Source: Paenibacillus_S vulneris (lineage in GTDB: Bacteria; Bacillota; Bacilli; Paenibacillales; NBRC-103111). From it: a stretch of DNA of 64,000 nt. A program made the position numbers and the translations under genes. The notes under the pieces were generated by a model. It was not told where the DNA came from and did not search any database. It worked only from the letters and a program-made list of their open reading frames with translations. Positions 9,118 through 18,900 of the stretch are shown piece by piece (within the stretch, counting starts at the first letter, position 1; every line of letters starts with the position of its first letter). The stretch lies in NCBI RefSeq assembly GCF_039543185.1, contig NZ_BAABJG010000021.1:1-64000 (forward strand), read 5' to 3'.

Positions 9118-10018
9118 AGAGCAATACATCCAAATCCCGGATATACCTTTCGAAGTGCCTTCCGGAAGGAAGAGGCGGGTCCAACCGGTTTAGCGGCTGA
9201 TTTAGACGAAGCGACCTCACAACCGGATAAGGGGACAGGAGCATTAGCCGAAGAAGGAGCCTCTCCTCCTTCGATATCGTTCGCTTGCTGTCGTAATACT
9301 CAATCCAGCGAAGCATGCTCCTCGCCTGCCAAGGAAAATTCCTGTGCAGTACATGGGATAAGTCCTGCATACGTAGATGCAGCGACGTGTTTTCAAAATC
9401 TATCATTTGAAGCCTGCCTGTGCTATTTATTATCAGATTGGGATAATTATAGTCTCCATGGACAAAAGTGCGCTGCGCTTGCTCCTGTTCAATTGCTCTT
9501 ACAATTCCCGGCTGCCTTAAATCGGACATGACGATATTGCAAAGCGCAATATAGTGCTCCATTCCCTTGTACGACTGCAGCAGCTGAATATATTCGGCTA
9601 ACTGCTCCGTTTGCCTGCCGTATCGGATTCTTGATTCTGGCGCTATCCCCTCGGGAAACGCTGCAGCATGCCTGTGGAACTTTGCCAAAGTGCGCACCGT
9701 CTTTTTAAAATCTGATCTCGAGGTCATATCAGGATGCCTGCCAATAACCCAATTCGTCAATGTGTAGTGGCCCGATTCCCAAGTATGCCAACAAGCCTGA
9801 TCTTGCGCCGGAAGCACTCTGGGGCTTTTGTCAAAGCCGGCTGACTCCAAATATTGGAGAACATGAGTGATGAACCGCATTTCATCCTCTGTAACCTTAT
9901 AGCCTTTCAAGCACAGATAGCCATGGGATAATGTTTTTAACCGGTATACGTCACGGACTTTTTTTATTCCGGTAATTTGAATGCCATGCCTTGCCTCAAG
10001 CTCCGGCCACAGTGACAT
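9116..10018 (-). CDS. CotS-family spore coat kinase-like protein (downstream copy)
   Basis: This is a member of the aminoglycoside-phosphotransferase-like CotS/YsxE/CotI family of spore coat proteins. The catalytic-loop motif HGDYNYPN and the metal-binding DFE motif are both present, so it may be an active small-molecule or glycan kinase. I chose the ATG at 10018 (300 residues). A GTG at 10057 would add 13 residues and overlap the end of the upstream gene by 25 bases. It follows a second CotS-like gene and is probably co-transcribed with it. In Bacillus subtilis CotS works with the glycosyltransferase CotSA in coat assembly; a GT4 gene is found 3 kb away here. The substrate is unknown. Confidence 0.82.
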   Translation of the reverse strand: MSLWPELEARHGIQITGIKKVRDVYRLKTLSHGYLCLKGYKVTEDEMRFITHVLQYLESAGFDKSPRVLPAQDQACWHTWESGHYTLTNWVIGRHPDMTSRSDFKKTVRTLAKFHRHAAAFPEGIAPESRIRYGRQTEQLAEYIQLLQSYKGMEHYIALCNIVMSDLRQPGIVRAIEQEQAQRTFVHGDYNYPNLIINSTGRLQMIDFENTSLHLRMQDLSHVLHRNFPWQARSMLRWIEYYDSKRTISKEERLLLRLMLLSPYPVVRSLRLNQPLNRLDPPLPSGRHFERYIRDLDVLL

Positions 10019-10032
10019 ACAGCTCCGTCCCT

Positions 10033-11034
10033 TCACCCGTTTTTTACTGCCACCCACTCATCTATCCATCGAATCGCGTTCAACCGGTCCTTCCAGGTTT
10101 CCTTCAGAATAGTAAACGTAGGAGAATAGCGTCCGCCCGCAATACTTGGGGTAACGTACAACGCTTCACGCGGTATCCGATATAATGCACTAATCAGTAT
10201 CCGTTCCAGCGGCTGGAGCGGCTTGATAAATTCATAACCACGCAGAACGGCATCCATCATTGGGATTTGATAATTCGTCGTGTTGAGCAGCAGCTTGACT
10301 AATTCCTCGTAAGTAGACCCCCAACCCGACCGATCCCAATCAACCAAATATAACCCATGAGGACATATGACCACGTTGGGTGTCGTCACATCGCCATGGA
10401 TGATGGAGGGAGCCTGCCGCTCCTCGCGCCACAACGGCTTCATATCATGATTACGAATTCGGGCCCACGCTTCTTCGGTCAATTCCTGGCAATGCCTGCC
10501 ATGCCTCCGAAACCATCTCCCGATGGAATCGCGCCTCAGCTTGACACGTTCGAGCTGTTGATTAAATAAATCATAATGAAGCTTTAGCAGCTTGATCCGG
10601 GCACGCGTACTGTTTATTCCGATATCTCCGTCAGGAAGCCCTTTCGTAATCGCATGCAGATGGGCTACGGATTTTCCCAGCTCCTCGTAATCCTGTTCGA
10701 TGACGAGCTCCCTGCCTTCCACCCACTCCGTCACATAATACCGTTTGCCCTTGTATACTTTCCAGATGGCCCCCCTTTTGGTCAATCGCCATTTAGGCAT
10801 CTGCGGATAGTTCAGAGCTATCAAATGCCCGATGCTTTTCGTAAGCTGTCTCATATGTCTTTCGGGGGCTATCAAGGGCTTGACATATGGCTTGATCAAG
10901 TAGTCTCCCTGTTCTGTTACCGCCCGGAAGGCGACGTTTTTTCTATAAACCGAATCATATGATTCCAACCTTTGTATCTGCAGGTCATAGCTGCGTGCCA
11001 GCCTTCGGAACGTCTTGCCAATTCGTATGTCCAT
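10033..11034 (-). CDS. CotS-family spore coat kinase-like protein (upstream copy)
   Basis: A 333-residue protein of the CotS family with a kinase-like fold. The catalytic loop reads HGDVTTPN and the metal-binding motif is DWD. The N-terminal lobe has the family's long basic stretch with a Lys in LIKPY. It is the first gene of a two-gene unit and is only distantly similar to its partner, so the pair is likely an old duplication. No clear sporulation promoter with both elements was found upstream; an AATACAAT sequence resembles a sigma-E -10 box but lacks a matching -35. Confidence 0.82.
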   Translation of the reverse strand: MDIRIGKTFRRLARSYDLQIQRLESYDSVYRKNVAFRAVTEQGDYLIKPYVKPLIAPERHMRQLTKSIGHLIALNYPQMPKWRLTKRGAIWKVYKGKRYYVTEWVEGRELVIEQDYEELGKSVAHLHAITKGLPDGDIGINSTRARIKLLKLHYDLFNQQLERVKLRRDSIGRWFRRHGRHCQELTEEAWARIRNHDMKPLWREERQAPSIIHGDVTTPNVVICPHGLYLVDWDRSGWGSTYEELVKLLLNTTNYQIPMMDAVLRGYEFIKPLQPLERILISALYRIPREALYVTPSIAGGRYSPTFTILKETWKDRLNAIRWIDEWVAVKNG

Positions 11035-11202
11035 GTCCCCATGTTCACTCCAAATCTATACAAGCGATGATACGTTATTGTATTCCTGCTGAGCCGGACA
11101 GCAACGGGCAGCTGACTAGTAGGGCTAGTAATTCATCATGGAAATAACCGATCGGAAATACGATTGAATGTCTTTTTTAAAGATCACTCCATTCTGCCGT
11201 AG

Positions 11203-11240
11203 AAAAAAAAGAGCTTGCAAGGCCGCAGCCCTGCAAACTC
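11203..11240 (-). terminator. Rho-independent terminator after chromate transporter genes
   Basis: On the minus strand GAGTTTGCAGGG and CCTTGCAAGCTC form a strong GC-containing stem, followed directly by eight T residues. It closes the chromate transporter pair, which ends at 11255. Confidence 0.85.
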
Positions 11241-11254
11241 TATGAAAAGCAATA

Positions 11255-11797
11255 TTACTGGTAAAAAAGAGCCGTCCCCATCAAAGCAGATACAGACAAT
11301 ACTACAAGCGGATGAAGCTTATATTTGACAATGCCTATCACCGCCAAGGCAAAAATAAGGAGCTGGGCAAGCGTATGTCCGTTCATTCCGAGCATCGTTT
11401 GGCCATTAACTCCAACACGATAAGCAGCAAAGACCACCATCGCCGCCACCATCGGTTTGAGGCCGTAAAATATCATCTGCATGAAGCTGCTGCTCCCCTT
11501 CTTATAAAAGAACAGCGCCAACGCTATAATAATGATAAAAGAAGGGAGAATCATACCCAATACTGACGTTGCCGCCCCTGGAAGTCCCGCGGTATTAAAA
11601 CCGATAAGCACCGCGCTGTTCGTAGCGATCGGACCGGGTGACATGCCTGCCAGCGAAACCGCATCGGCGAACCGTTCCGGCGTCATCCACTGATGGCTCA
11701 CTACTACCTCGTGCTCAATGACCGAGAGAATTGCGTACCCGCCGCCAAAGGAGACGAGACCTATTTTGAAAAAAGTTAAAAATAACGCCAGAAGCAT
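11255..11797 (-). CDS. Chromate transporter, half-size subunit (second)
   Basis: A CHR-family membrane protein of 180 residues, half the size of the fused ChrA. It has the typical start LFLTFFKIGLVSFGGGYA and the SLAGMSPGP motif, with about five to six membrane segments. It lies 30 bases after the other half-size protein, as with B. subtilis YwrA/YwrB (Chr3C/Chr3N), where both are needed for chromate efflux. The physiological anion is not settled by sequence. A GGGGGAGG site precedes the ATG. Confidence 0.88.
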   Translation of the reverse strand: MLLALFLTFFKIGLVSFGGGYAILSVIEHEVVVSHQWMTPERFADAVSLAGMSPGPIATNSAVLIGFNTAGLPGAATSVLGMILPSFIIIIALALFFYKKGSSSFMQMIFYGLKPMVAAMVVFAAYRVGVNGQTMLGMNGHTLAQLLIFALAVIGIVKYKLHPLVVLSVSALMGTALFYQ

Positions 11798-11827
11798 ACT
11801 AACGCCTCCCCCCTGCCAGCAGCCCGA

Positions 11828-12481
11828 TCAAATCCCGTCTCCCCAAATATATTGACCTGCGGCTGGCGCCGAAGCGGGTATGTCTTGCTGTTGTTTTTTA
11901 TGTTCTGCTGCGAACGTTCCAAGCTTTTCTTTCCATTTGTACACTATGATACCTGCCAAGGTGCCCAGGAGCAGCAATATCGCCGGATGCAATCCCGAAA
12001 ACCATAAGGCTGCCAGAGCGGCCAAAATAATAACTAGCGTCGCTTTATCGTGAACGGCGGATTTCCACATCCTCCATCCCGCGACAGCTATAAACGCAAC
12101 GACCGCAGCATGAATTCCTTCGAATGCGGCAGTCACCTTCCCTGAATCCTGTACCGCAGAATAGCCTATGGTTAACAGGAGCATAATAGCAAATGTAGGC
12201 AGCGAGATTCCTATAACCGCGGCGATGGCACCCTGAAGTCCACCCAATCGGTATCCGATCAGCGTAGCCGCATTGACGCCAATTCCTCCCGGTGCAGAGC
12301 CTGCAATCGATAAAGCATCGCTAATTTCGTCTTCATCCATCCATTTGCGCTGCTCGACTATTTCTTTTTCTATAGCCGGAATCATAGCGTAGCCGCCGCC
12401 GAAGGTAATCGGGCTGATTTTACAGAAAGACCAGAACAATCCCCACAGTAAAGACGCCTTCTTTGTTTCTCTCTTTAACAT
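11828..12481 (-). CDS. Chromate transporter, half-size subunit (first)
   Basis: A 217-residue CHR-family protein, first in the pair. The N-terminal FWSFCKISPITFGGGYAM and SIAGSAPGGIGVNAA segments are the family hallmarks. A hydrophilic tail of about 30 residues follows the last membrane segment. It probably forms a heterodimer with the downstream half-size protein and exports chromate or a related oxyanion. Confidence 0.88.
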   Translation of the reverse strand: MLKRETKKASLLWGLFWSFCKISPITFGGGYAMIPAIEKEIVEQRKWMDEDEISDALSIAGSAPGGIGVNAATLIGYRLGGLQGAIAAVIGISLPTFAIMLLLTIGYSAVQDSGKVTAAFEGIHAAVVAFIAVAGWRMWKSAVHDKATLVIILAALAALWFSGLHPAILLLLGTLAGIIVYKWKEKLGTFAAEHKKQQQDIPASAPAAGQYIWGDGI

Positions 12482-12597
12482 GATGCAGCATCCCCCTGTC
12501 CGAACCTTGATGTGACCATTATAAACTACTTTTTATCTTTTTGGAATAAACCTTTGTATAAAAGTTTTTTATTTTTGTAGAAATGTTCGTTTATACC

Positions 12598-12622
12598 AAA
12601 AAAAGAGGCGAATATGCCCCTT
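12598..12622 (-). terminator. Terminator after GT4 glycosyltransferase
   Basis: On the minus strand AGGGGC and GCCTCT form a short stem (one G-T pair) followed by a run of seven T residues, 35 bases beyond the stop codon of the glycosyltransferase gene. Confidence 0.6.
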
Positions 12623-12656
12623 AGTTCAGCGGAATACTATGAATTTCCTTCCGACT

Positions 12657-13829
12657 TTAATTCATTTTAGTTTTTTTAGAAGCAGATTGATACCAATCCA
12701 TCCACCTGCGGGCTGTATGCTCCCAAGTAAACCGATCATGGACTCTGGCTATGCTGGCTTCGCCCATCCGTCTAAGCCGTTCCTGGTCCGTCAACAGCGC
12801 GCTTATCCATAAAGGGAGCTCCTTCCCAAGCAGCGGGATATCGATCAAATAACCTGTTGATCCATGCTCTATGATTTCCTTCATCCCTCCGGATCTCGTG
12901 GCGACCACCGGAACTCCGCACGCCATCGCCTCCACGTTGACAAGCCCGAACGCCTCCGTCTCGTTGGATGGAACCGCTAATATATCCGCCAGCCGGTACC
13001 AGCTGGATATCTCATCATGCGGAACAAAAGGAATAAATCGGACATGCTGCCGCAGCCCATCCGCCTGGCGATATAATTCCTGTACGTACGGCGTGACCTT
13101 ATTCGACCCGTAGTGGGCACTGCCAATGATCAGCAGGACCGCTTCTGGCACATGCCTGACGATTTGCGGCATAGCCTGAAGAAGGTGATGGACTCCTTTC
13201 ATCTCAATCAGTCTGCCGACATACATAATAATCTTTTTACCGGTCAATCCCATTCTCTCCAGCATGCGCTCCCGTTCTCTCTCTCCCTCTTCCGACCAGC
13301 GGGTAACAAAATGATCCGTATCCACCCCCAGGTGATTCACAAGAACTTTGCGGTGCAGCTTGGGGAATGAGCGAATAAGCTGTTCCTTAAGAAACTCGCT
13401 GTTAACGATGATCCGGTTAGCCGCAGCCAGACAAGCCCGAAGCTCGACGTACCCGATATGCGGCTTGGAAACGAAGGTAAGCGAGTGAAGCACGAGCCAT
13501 AGCCTGGCACGGGGAAATCGTCTGCGCAAATAGCGGATGTACCTGGGCCTGTTCTCAATCTGGATGACATGAGGTCGATAAGCAGCAAGCTTACGGCCTA
13601 CGTTCCGAATATAGGCACGGGGAGAGGGAGCCCCAACCCTTACATACTTTACACCGTCTATGATTTCCTTTAGCGGTCTGCCTTTTGCCGCTTTACCGAA
13701 TATCAGCGGTCTTGCCTCCTTCTTCAGCCGACGGGCCACCTGTTCGATCACAAGTTCCACCGAGCTGCTTTCCGCCGAGGGGATTACGAAGGAACCGGGA
13801 GATACGATAGCGATGACGGGACGATCCAT
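12657..13829 (-). CDS. GT4 glycosyltransferase, CotSA-like
   Basis: A 390-residue GT-B glycosyltransferase of family GT4. The C-terminal nucleotide-sugar domain has IIMYVGRLIEMKGVHHL and the EX7E-type motif EAFGLVNVE, followed by ACGVPVVATRSGG. There is no signal peptide, so it acts in the cytoplasm. The length and the neighbouring CotS-family genes resemble B. subtilis CotSA, a coat-associated glycosyltransferase, so a role in spore-surface glycosylation is likely but inferred. The ATG at 13829 has a GAGGAGG site. It is divergent from the YheC/D gene. Confidence 0.85.
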   Translation of the reverse strand: MDRPVIAIVSPGSFVIPSAESSSVELVIEQVARRLKKEARPLIFGKAAKGRPLKEIIDGVKYVRVGAPSPRAYIRNVGRKLAAYRPHVIQIENRPRYIRYLRRRFPRARLWLVLHSLTFVSKPHIGYVELRACLAAANRIIVNSEFLKEQLIRSFPKLHRKVLVNHLGVDTDHFVTRWSEEGERERERMLERMGLTGKKIIMYVGRLIEMKGVHHLLQAMPQIVRHVPEAVLLIIGSAHYGSNKVTPYVQELYRQADGLRQHVRFIPFVPHDEISSWYRLADILAVPSNETEAFGLVNVEAMACGVPVVATRSGGMKEIIEHGSTGYLIDIPLLGKELPLWISALLTDQERLRRMGEASIARVHDRFTWEHTARRWMDWYQSASKKTKMN

Positions 13830-13987
13830 GCCGCCGCCTCCTCTGCTAATAACTACTTATCCTGCAATGTATTCAACCGCAGAAGTATGCGGAACGCCCG
13901 GCATCCGCAACTTTGTATAATAGGGCAGGGAAAAGCGCAAGGGACATGCGCCCCAAGGTTCAATCAATGCCCACCGCACCTGTCCAC

Positions 13988-14015
13988 ACTGAACCGAACA
14001 TTGCGGCATATGCTG
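13988..14015 (+). promoter_or_regulatory. Sigma-K-like promoter before YheC/D gene
   Basis: AC, 17 bases, then CATATGCTG. This matches AC-N17-CATANNNTA except for the last base (G for A). The leader to the ATG at 14067 would be about 45 bases. Confidence 0.45.
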
Positions 14016-14066
14016 TACCATATCTCTATCGGTAGTGCCAGTTTGTGTGAAAAAGGAGTGAGCCTC

Positions 14067-15182
14067 ATGCTGCCATCCTATATAGGCATCCTCATCAATG
14101 ATAAATTGTACCGCCGTCTATCCAGCGGGGATACAAGATATGAAGCAGTGCATTTTTATGTGGAAGCGGGCATGCAATATGGTTTAATCCCCTGTTTTTT
14201 CCGCATTCAGGATGTCCGCATAGGGAATCCCTCCATCAAAGCCTTCGTTATGGAAAATGACCAGTTTATCCGTAAAGCGGTACCAATGCCCCTGGTGATC
14301 CATAACCGGGCTATTTATCCCGGCCAACGCGAGCAGGACGAACTGCACTCCTGGGTGTGCAGCGGGACCCAGTTATTCAATCAATGGAACCGGTACGGCA
14401 AGCTGGAAACGCATCAGATTCTTATGAACGATGTTTCTTTGCGGCCCCATTTGCCTGGTACCTTCGAGGCAACAGAGTCCAATCTGCATACCATGATGAA
14501 GCTGTATGATAAAATGATCATTAAGCCCGACCGAAGCAGCGTCGGACGCGGTGTCATGCTCCTGCAGCGTTCGGGTGACCGCTGGAGGCTTACTTATCCT
14601 GCCTACATCAGCACTCGCAATAAAAAGTGGCTGAATCTCGAATTCAAGGGGAGACGAATTCCTTCCCTTCTAAAGCAAAGATTCCGCAAGACCCAATATA
14701 TCGTGCAGCAGCATTTGCCGCTGGCTACTTATCAGGGCAGGCCTTTCGACATGAGAGTGTCCGTTCAACGCGATGGAACCGGTGATTGGCAGGTAACCGG
14801 GCTCGTCGTCAAGGTTGCCGCCCCTAACCGGTTCCTGACCAATGTCGCTCAAGGCGGGTCCGTTCACCGGCTCGAGTCCATACTTGCTGAAGAATATCCT
14901 CATCTACAGCAAGAGTGTGTTATCGAATCCATCCGCGGCTTCTCCCTTCGGGTAGCAAGACAGTTAGGCCAAAGTCTTCCTCATATGGCCGACCTTGGGC
15001 TGGATATCGGAATGACGACGGACGGCTTCCCGTTGTTTATCGAATGTAACGGCAAGGATCAGCGTTACAGTCTTCGGGAAGCCGGAATGTACGAGGAGTG
15101 GAAGGCATCCTTCTATAATCCGATTGCCTACTCCAAATATTTGCTGGATCATTACGCGCCAAAAATAGAAAGCGGCCCTTAA
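14067..15182 (+). CDS. YheC/YheD-family endospore coat-associated ATP-grasp protein
   Basis: A 371-residue protein of the YheC/YheD family, coat-associated proteins with an ATP-grasp fold. The N-terminal part begins with PSYIGILIND, and the ATP-grasp core has IIKPDRSSVGRG, a Lys and glycine-rich loop for ATP. Later segments FDMRVSVQRD and LFIECNGKDQR fit the metal-binding part of the fold. The chosen ATG at 14067 has AAAAGGAGTG six bases upstream; an open frame runs further back but has no site. The reaction is unknown; ATP-grasp enzymes usually ligate a carboxylate to an amine. A sigma-K-like promoter precedes it. Confidence 0.87.
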   Translation: MLPSYIGILINDKLYRRLSSGDTRYEAVHFYVEAGMQYGLIPCFFRIQDVRIGNPSIKAFVMENDQFIRKAVPMPLVIHNRAIYPGQREQDELHSWVCSGTQLFNQWNRYGKLETHQILMNDVSLRPHLPGTFEATESNLHTMMKLYDKMIIKPDRSSVGRGVMLLQRSGDRWRLTYPAYISTRNKKWLNLEFKGRRIPSLLKQRFRKTQYIVQQHLPLATYQGRPFDMRVSVQRDGTGDWQVTGLVVKVAAPNRFLTNVAQGGSVHRLESILAEEYPHLQQECVIESIRGFSLRVARQLGQSLPHMADLGLDIGMTTDGFPLFIECNGKDQRYSLREAGMYEEWKASFYNPIAYSKYLLDHYAPKIESGP

Positions 15183-15194
15183 TCAGGGCCGTTT
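15169..15194 (+). terminator. Terminator overlapping the YheC/D stop codon
   Basis: AAAGCGGCCCT pairs with AGGGCCGTTT around a short loop that contains the stop codon. The tail has only three T residues in a row. Confidence 0.6.
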
Positions 15195-15248
15195 ACCATT
15201 TGGGACTATTTTCGTGACGCACAAGATTACATAACTTCATTAAGCGAG

Positions 15249-15827
15249 TTACTTCATGACCGGATCTGGACGGTAGGCAATGCAATCCACGATATGGTCG
15301 TTCACCATGCCTGTCGCCTGCATAAATGCATAGCAAATCGTCGTTCCGACAAATTTGAAGCCCCGCTTGCGCAAATCCTTACTCATGGCATCTGATTGAG
15401 GCGTGCCGGCAGGAACTTCACGGAGAGAAGACCAGTGATTCCGGATCGGACTGCCGCCTACAAACTGCCAAATATAGGCGTCGAAGCTTCCGAATTGCTC
15501 GCGCACCTTCAGAAAAGCTTGTGCGTTCGTGACAGCAGCCTGTACCTTCAGCCGGTTGCGGATAATTCCTTCGTTGGATAATAGCTCGGCCATCTTCGCT
15601 TCATCATACTGAGCCACAAGCTCGGGATCGAAACCGTCAAAGGCAACCCGGTAATGCTCCCGCTTCTTGAGCACGGTATACCAGCTTAACCCCGCCTGCG
15701 CTCCTTCCAGAATCAGCATCTCGAACAGCTTGCGATCATCATGAACAGGAACGCCCCATTCATGATCATGGTAATCCTTGTACAACGGGTCCTCATTGAC
15801 CCAACCGCAACGCGTAATTTCCTCCAT
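15249..15827 (-). CDS. tag: DNA-3-methyladenine glycosylase I
   Basis: Removes 3-methyladenine from alkylated DNA as the first step of base excision repair. The 192-residue product starts with the family's R-C-G-W segment and has YHDHEWGVP, GAQAGLSWYTVLKKR and, near the end, VGTTICYAFMQATG and VNDHIVDC. The Cys and His residues at both ends match the zinc site of the E. coli enzyme. The ATG at 15827 has GGAGGG five bases upstream and is preferred over one 33 bases earlier. It appears to be a single-gene unit. Confidence 0.93.
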   Translation of the reverse strand: MEEITRCGWVNEDPLYKDYHDHEWGVPVHDDRKLFEMLILEGAQAGLSWYTVLKKREHYRVAFDGFDPELVAQYDEAKMAELLSNEGIIRNRLKVQAAVTNAQAFLKVREQFGSFDAYIWQFVGGSPIRNHWSSLREVPAGTPQSDAMSKDLRKRGFKFVGTTICYAFMQATGMVNDHIVDCIAYRPDPVMK

Positions 15828-15896
15828 GTCACCCTCCAGCTCATATGATAGCTTAATCATATCACAAAAAACCGCACATGTGTTCTGTTAATATGG

Positions 15897-15924
15897 AAAA
15901 AGGCGGCTGCACTCGTCAGCCGCC
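15897..15924 (-). terminator. Terminator after pectate-lyase-like gene
   Basis: On the minus strand GGCGGCTG and CAGCCGCC form a perfect eight-base stem followed by TTTTT, seven bases past the stop codon of the lyase gene. Confidence 0.88.
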
Positions 15925-15930
15925 CCATCC

Positions 15931-18900
15931 TTATTCTTTGGGTCCCTGTCCGTTGGAAGCTCCGCGCTTGGTGGCGACAACCTCCCATACAACCGGATCG
16001 GAACGGTTGCCGGCCAGGTCGGTGCCTTCAACAATGATTCGGTTTCTTCCTTGCTTAAGCGGCACAATGACGGTGTAGCTCAAATCTGCGTTTACTTGTG
16101 CGGCTATACCGTTTGCCGTCACGCTCCCCGGCTCGCTGATTTTCCCTGTCAGCGTGTAATTTCCTGTATCTACCTGATCACCCTTCCCGTTTCCCGGACC
16201 GCCATGAGGATTACTGATTATGACAACAGGCTTTACAGTATCGTACGTAATGATAAGCTTTATTGGTTCCGCTTTATTGCCTAATGCATCGACAGCCGTA
16301 ACCATAAATTCGTTCGGCCCTTTGACCAGATTGACCTGCTGCGTGAAACCAAGCCGTGCATCAACTGCGGTCTCCTTGCCGTTAATATACACTTTCCCCG
16401 GCTCGCTGATCGTTCCGGAGATCGTATACACCGCAGCAGTAACGGACCCGTTGTGCTGATTCAAGCTTATGACCGGCGCTACTGAATCGACAAACAAGGT
16501 AAGAACCACCGGCTCGGCCTGGACACCCGCCGCGTCTGCAGCCTCTATCTTGATCGTATTGCCGCCCTGGTTCAGATTCAGCGTACTGGAGAATTTCAAA
16601 TCCGCGCCAACCTGAACGGCATTTCCATTCACCTTGACGGTCGCCATACGGTTAATGCTGCCCGTAATGGAATAAGAGGACTGCGTAAGCGAGCCGCTCT
16701 TTTGGTCCACATGCAGGACAAGAGGACCGACTGGCGTGACCGATACCGCCGTGGAATAATCTCCTTCAATCGTATTATTCACTGCTGCCACAGCGTAAGT
16801 ATACGTTTTATCATAGGCTAATCCTTGATCTGTGTAACTTAGATCAGTTTGTGTCGAAGCCAGCCAGCGGAACCGGCCGTCTCCTTCGCTTCGGTACAGA
16901 TTATAGGAAGTCGCTCCTGGCAAAGCCGACCAGCTGATTTGGGCTGAATTGCCGTATACCGCTGCCGTTACCCCGGCGGGTGCTCCCATGGAAGGAACCC
17001 CGATACGAACATTATCGATATATTCATTTACTTTATCTTTGGCGGAGGACAAGAAATCAATGGCGCTTAGCTTTGCAGCGTCAGGCCATCCTTTATCCTT
17101 ATGGAATGGAATGGCACCTGCCGAAGTCCCATTAATAAACACTTCCGCCATTTGCGTCCGGATATCCGCTACCACCTTCACATGATACCAGGTGTTAGGC
17201 TTAAATTCATTGTTGGCCGGCAACGGAACCGCCTTGCCGTTGCTTGTATCGTTGTTCCGGTAATAGAAGCAGTAGGCCGTCGGGCATCCGGCTCCGTAGC
17301 CGGAGAAAATCTCGACGTACTGCTTGCCGAACGCGGTATCCAGCAGTCTCAGCACCCTCGGGTAGTCTGCGCCGGCCGTTTGCATGACATCCACTTCGGC
17401 AATGACGGTTCCCGTCTGCGCCGGAAACGCTTTGGACGCCCTTGTCTGGCTTGTGCTGTCGTCGTACAAGTTCAGCAGCTTTTGGGAGCTATTCCCTGCC
17501 GGAGATGCTGGAACTTCATCCACCAGGATATGATTCTGATCGGTTCCCGGAATCGGTCTGCTATCGTAGCCTGCCGGCTGCTCTCCGGCATTCATGCCTT
17601 CAAAATCATCATGAATAAGGATCACCTCAGCCGGCGTACCGAGCAGCGCTCCGTTGCGTTCCTCAGAATATTCCAGACTTTCTCCGGAACCATTCACCGC
17701 TTTAATGACGTAGAAATAGTTCACCCCCGGCTCGACCTGCTTATCCAGGTATTCAAGTGACGAGACAGTTGCTATCGTCGTGTAAGGACCTCCCGGCGTC
17801 AAGCTGCGTTTCACCTGATAACCGGTCGCCCGTTCGGCCGCCGACCAGGATACCAGCAGATCCGACGCGCTGCGGGATACCGTGACCCCTGTCGGACGGT
17901 AAGGGACTGGAGCGATCTGTTCTAATTGGACCTGCGAAAAGAGCGATTTGTTATAGTTTTCAATCAGGTTATTTTCTTTGGCCGCATCCGCCATCAAGCC
18001 AATGTACACTTCATTCGCGTCCAGCGGCATCGATCCAATGGTCATCCAGTTCGTTCCTTCTTGTGAAATATAGCCTGTGACCGTGCCGCCGAACTTGACA
18101 ATCTTCACATAATACGGCGGATTGATCGAAGGCAAAGGCGGGGTTTCCGCTACAGAAGCTCCCTCGGTATCTCTGCTGTAAAACTCCGCTACGTGTCCAT
18201 CCCCTCGAACCGCCAAGCCCATGAGTGCCATACGGGATCCCGGTATCAGCTTTTCACGGATCATGACGCCGGCTTTTGCCAACGGGGTGGTATGGGTAAT
18301 TTTATCGATACGAGCTACCAATTGCCCGTCGCCGACGAGCTTTTGATAGGCGAACTGGAAGGATTCCGGATTTACCGATATATTCCCGGAGCTCTTGACC
18401 GTAAAGACACCGTCATTCAGATTCGAGTGCCCCGGCAGTCCTGGAGTTCCGATATCTACAGCAGTCCATGGCGCAATATCACCAGACTGATTAATATGGA
18501 CAGGAACTGCATCGGAATCCGTCGAGGTTCCCGAATTATCTATCGCTTTGGCCACAAGAAAATACGTTCCTTCCGGTACATCCGGCCAAATGAACTGATA
18601 CGGAGCCGTATCATCCTCACCCAGCTTGACATTATTGCGATAAAACTCCACTTTGCTAATCGTACCATCAGGATCCAACGCTTCCGCGTTGATGGTGATC
18701 GTTGTGCCCTTGTCTGTAATCGTATTGACCGATGGGGTTGTAATCTGAATAACCGGGTTGAGGGAGCCGCTGCCGACGATCAAATTCAAATAATTTTCCA
18801 AATTCGTGTATCCGTCGCCGTTCATTTGGCCGTTGCGGTCCTCCGGATCGTTCGGATTGAGCCCGTGAGCCAGCTCCCACTCGTCCGGCATCCCGTCATG

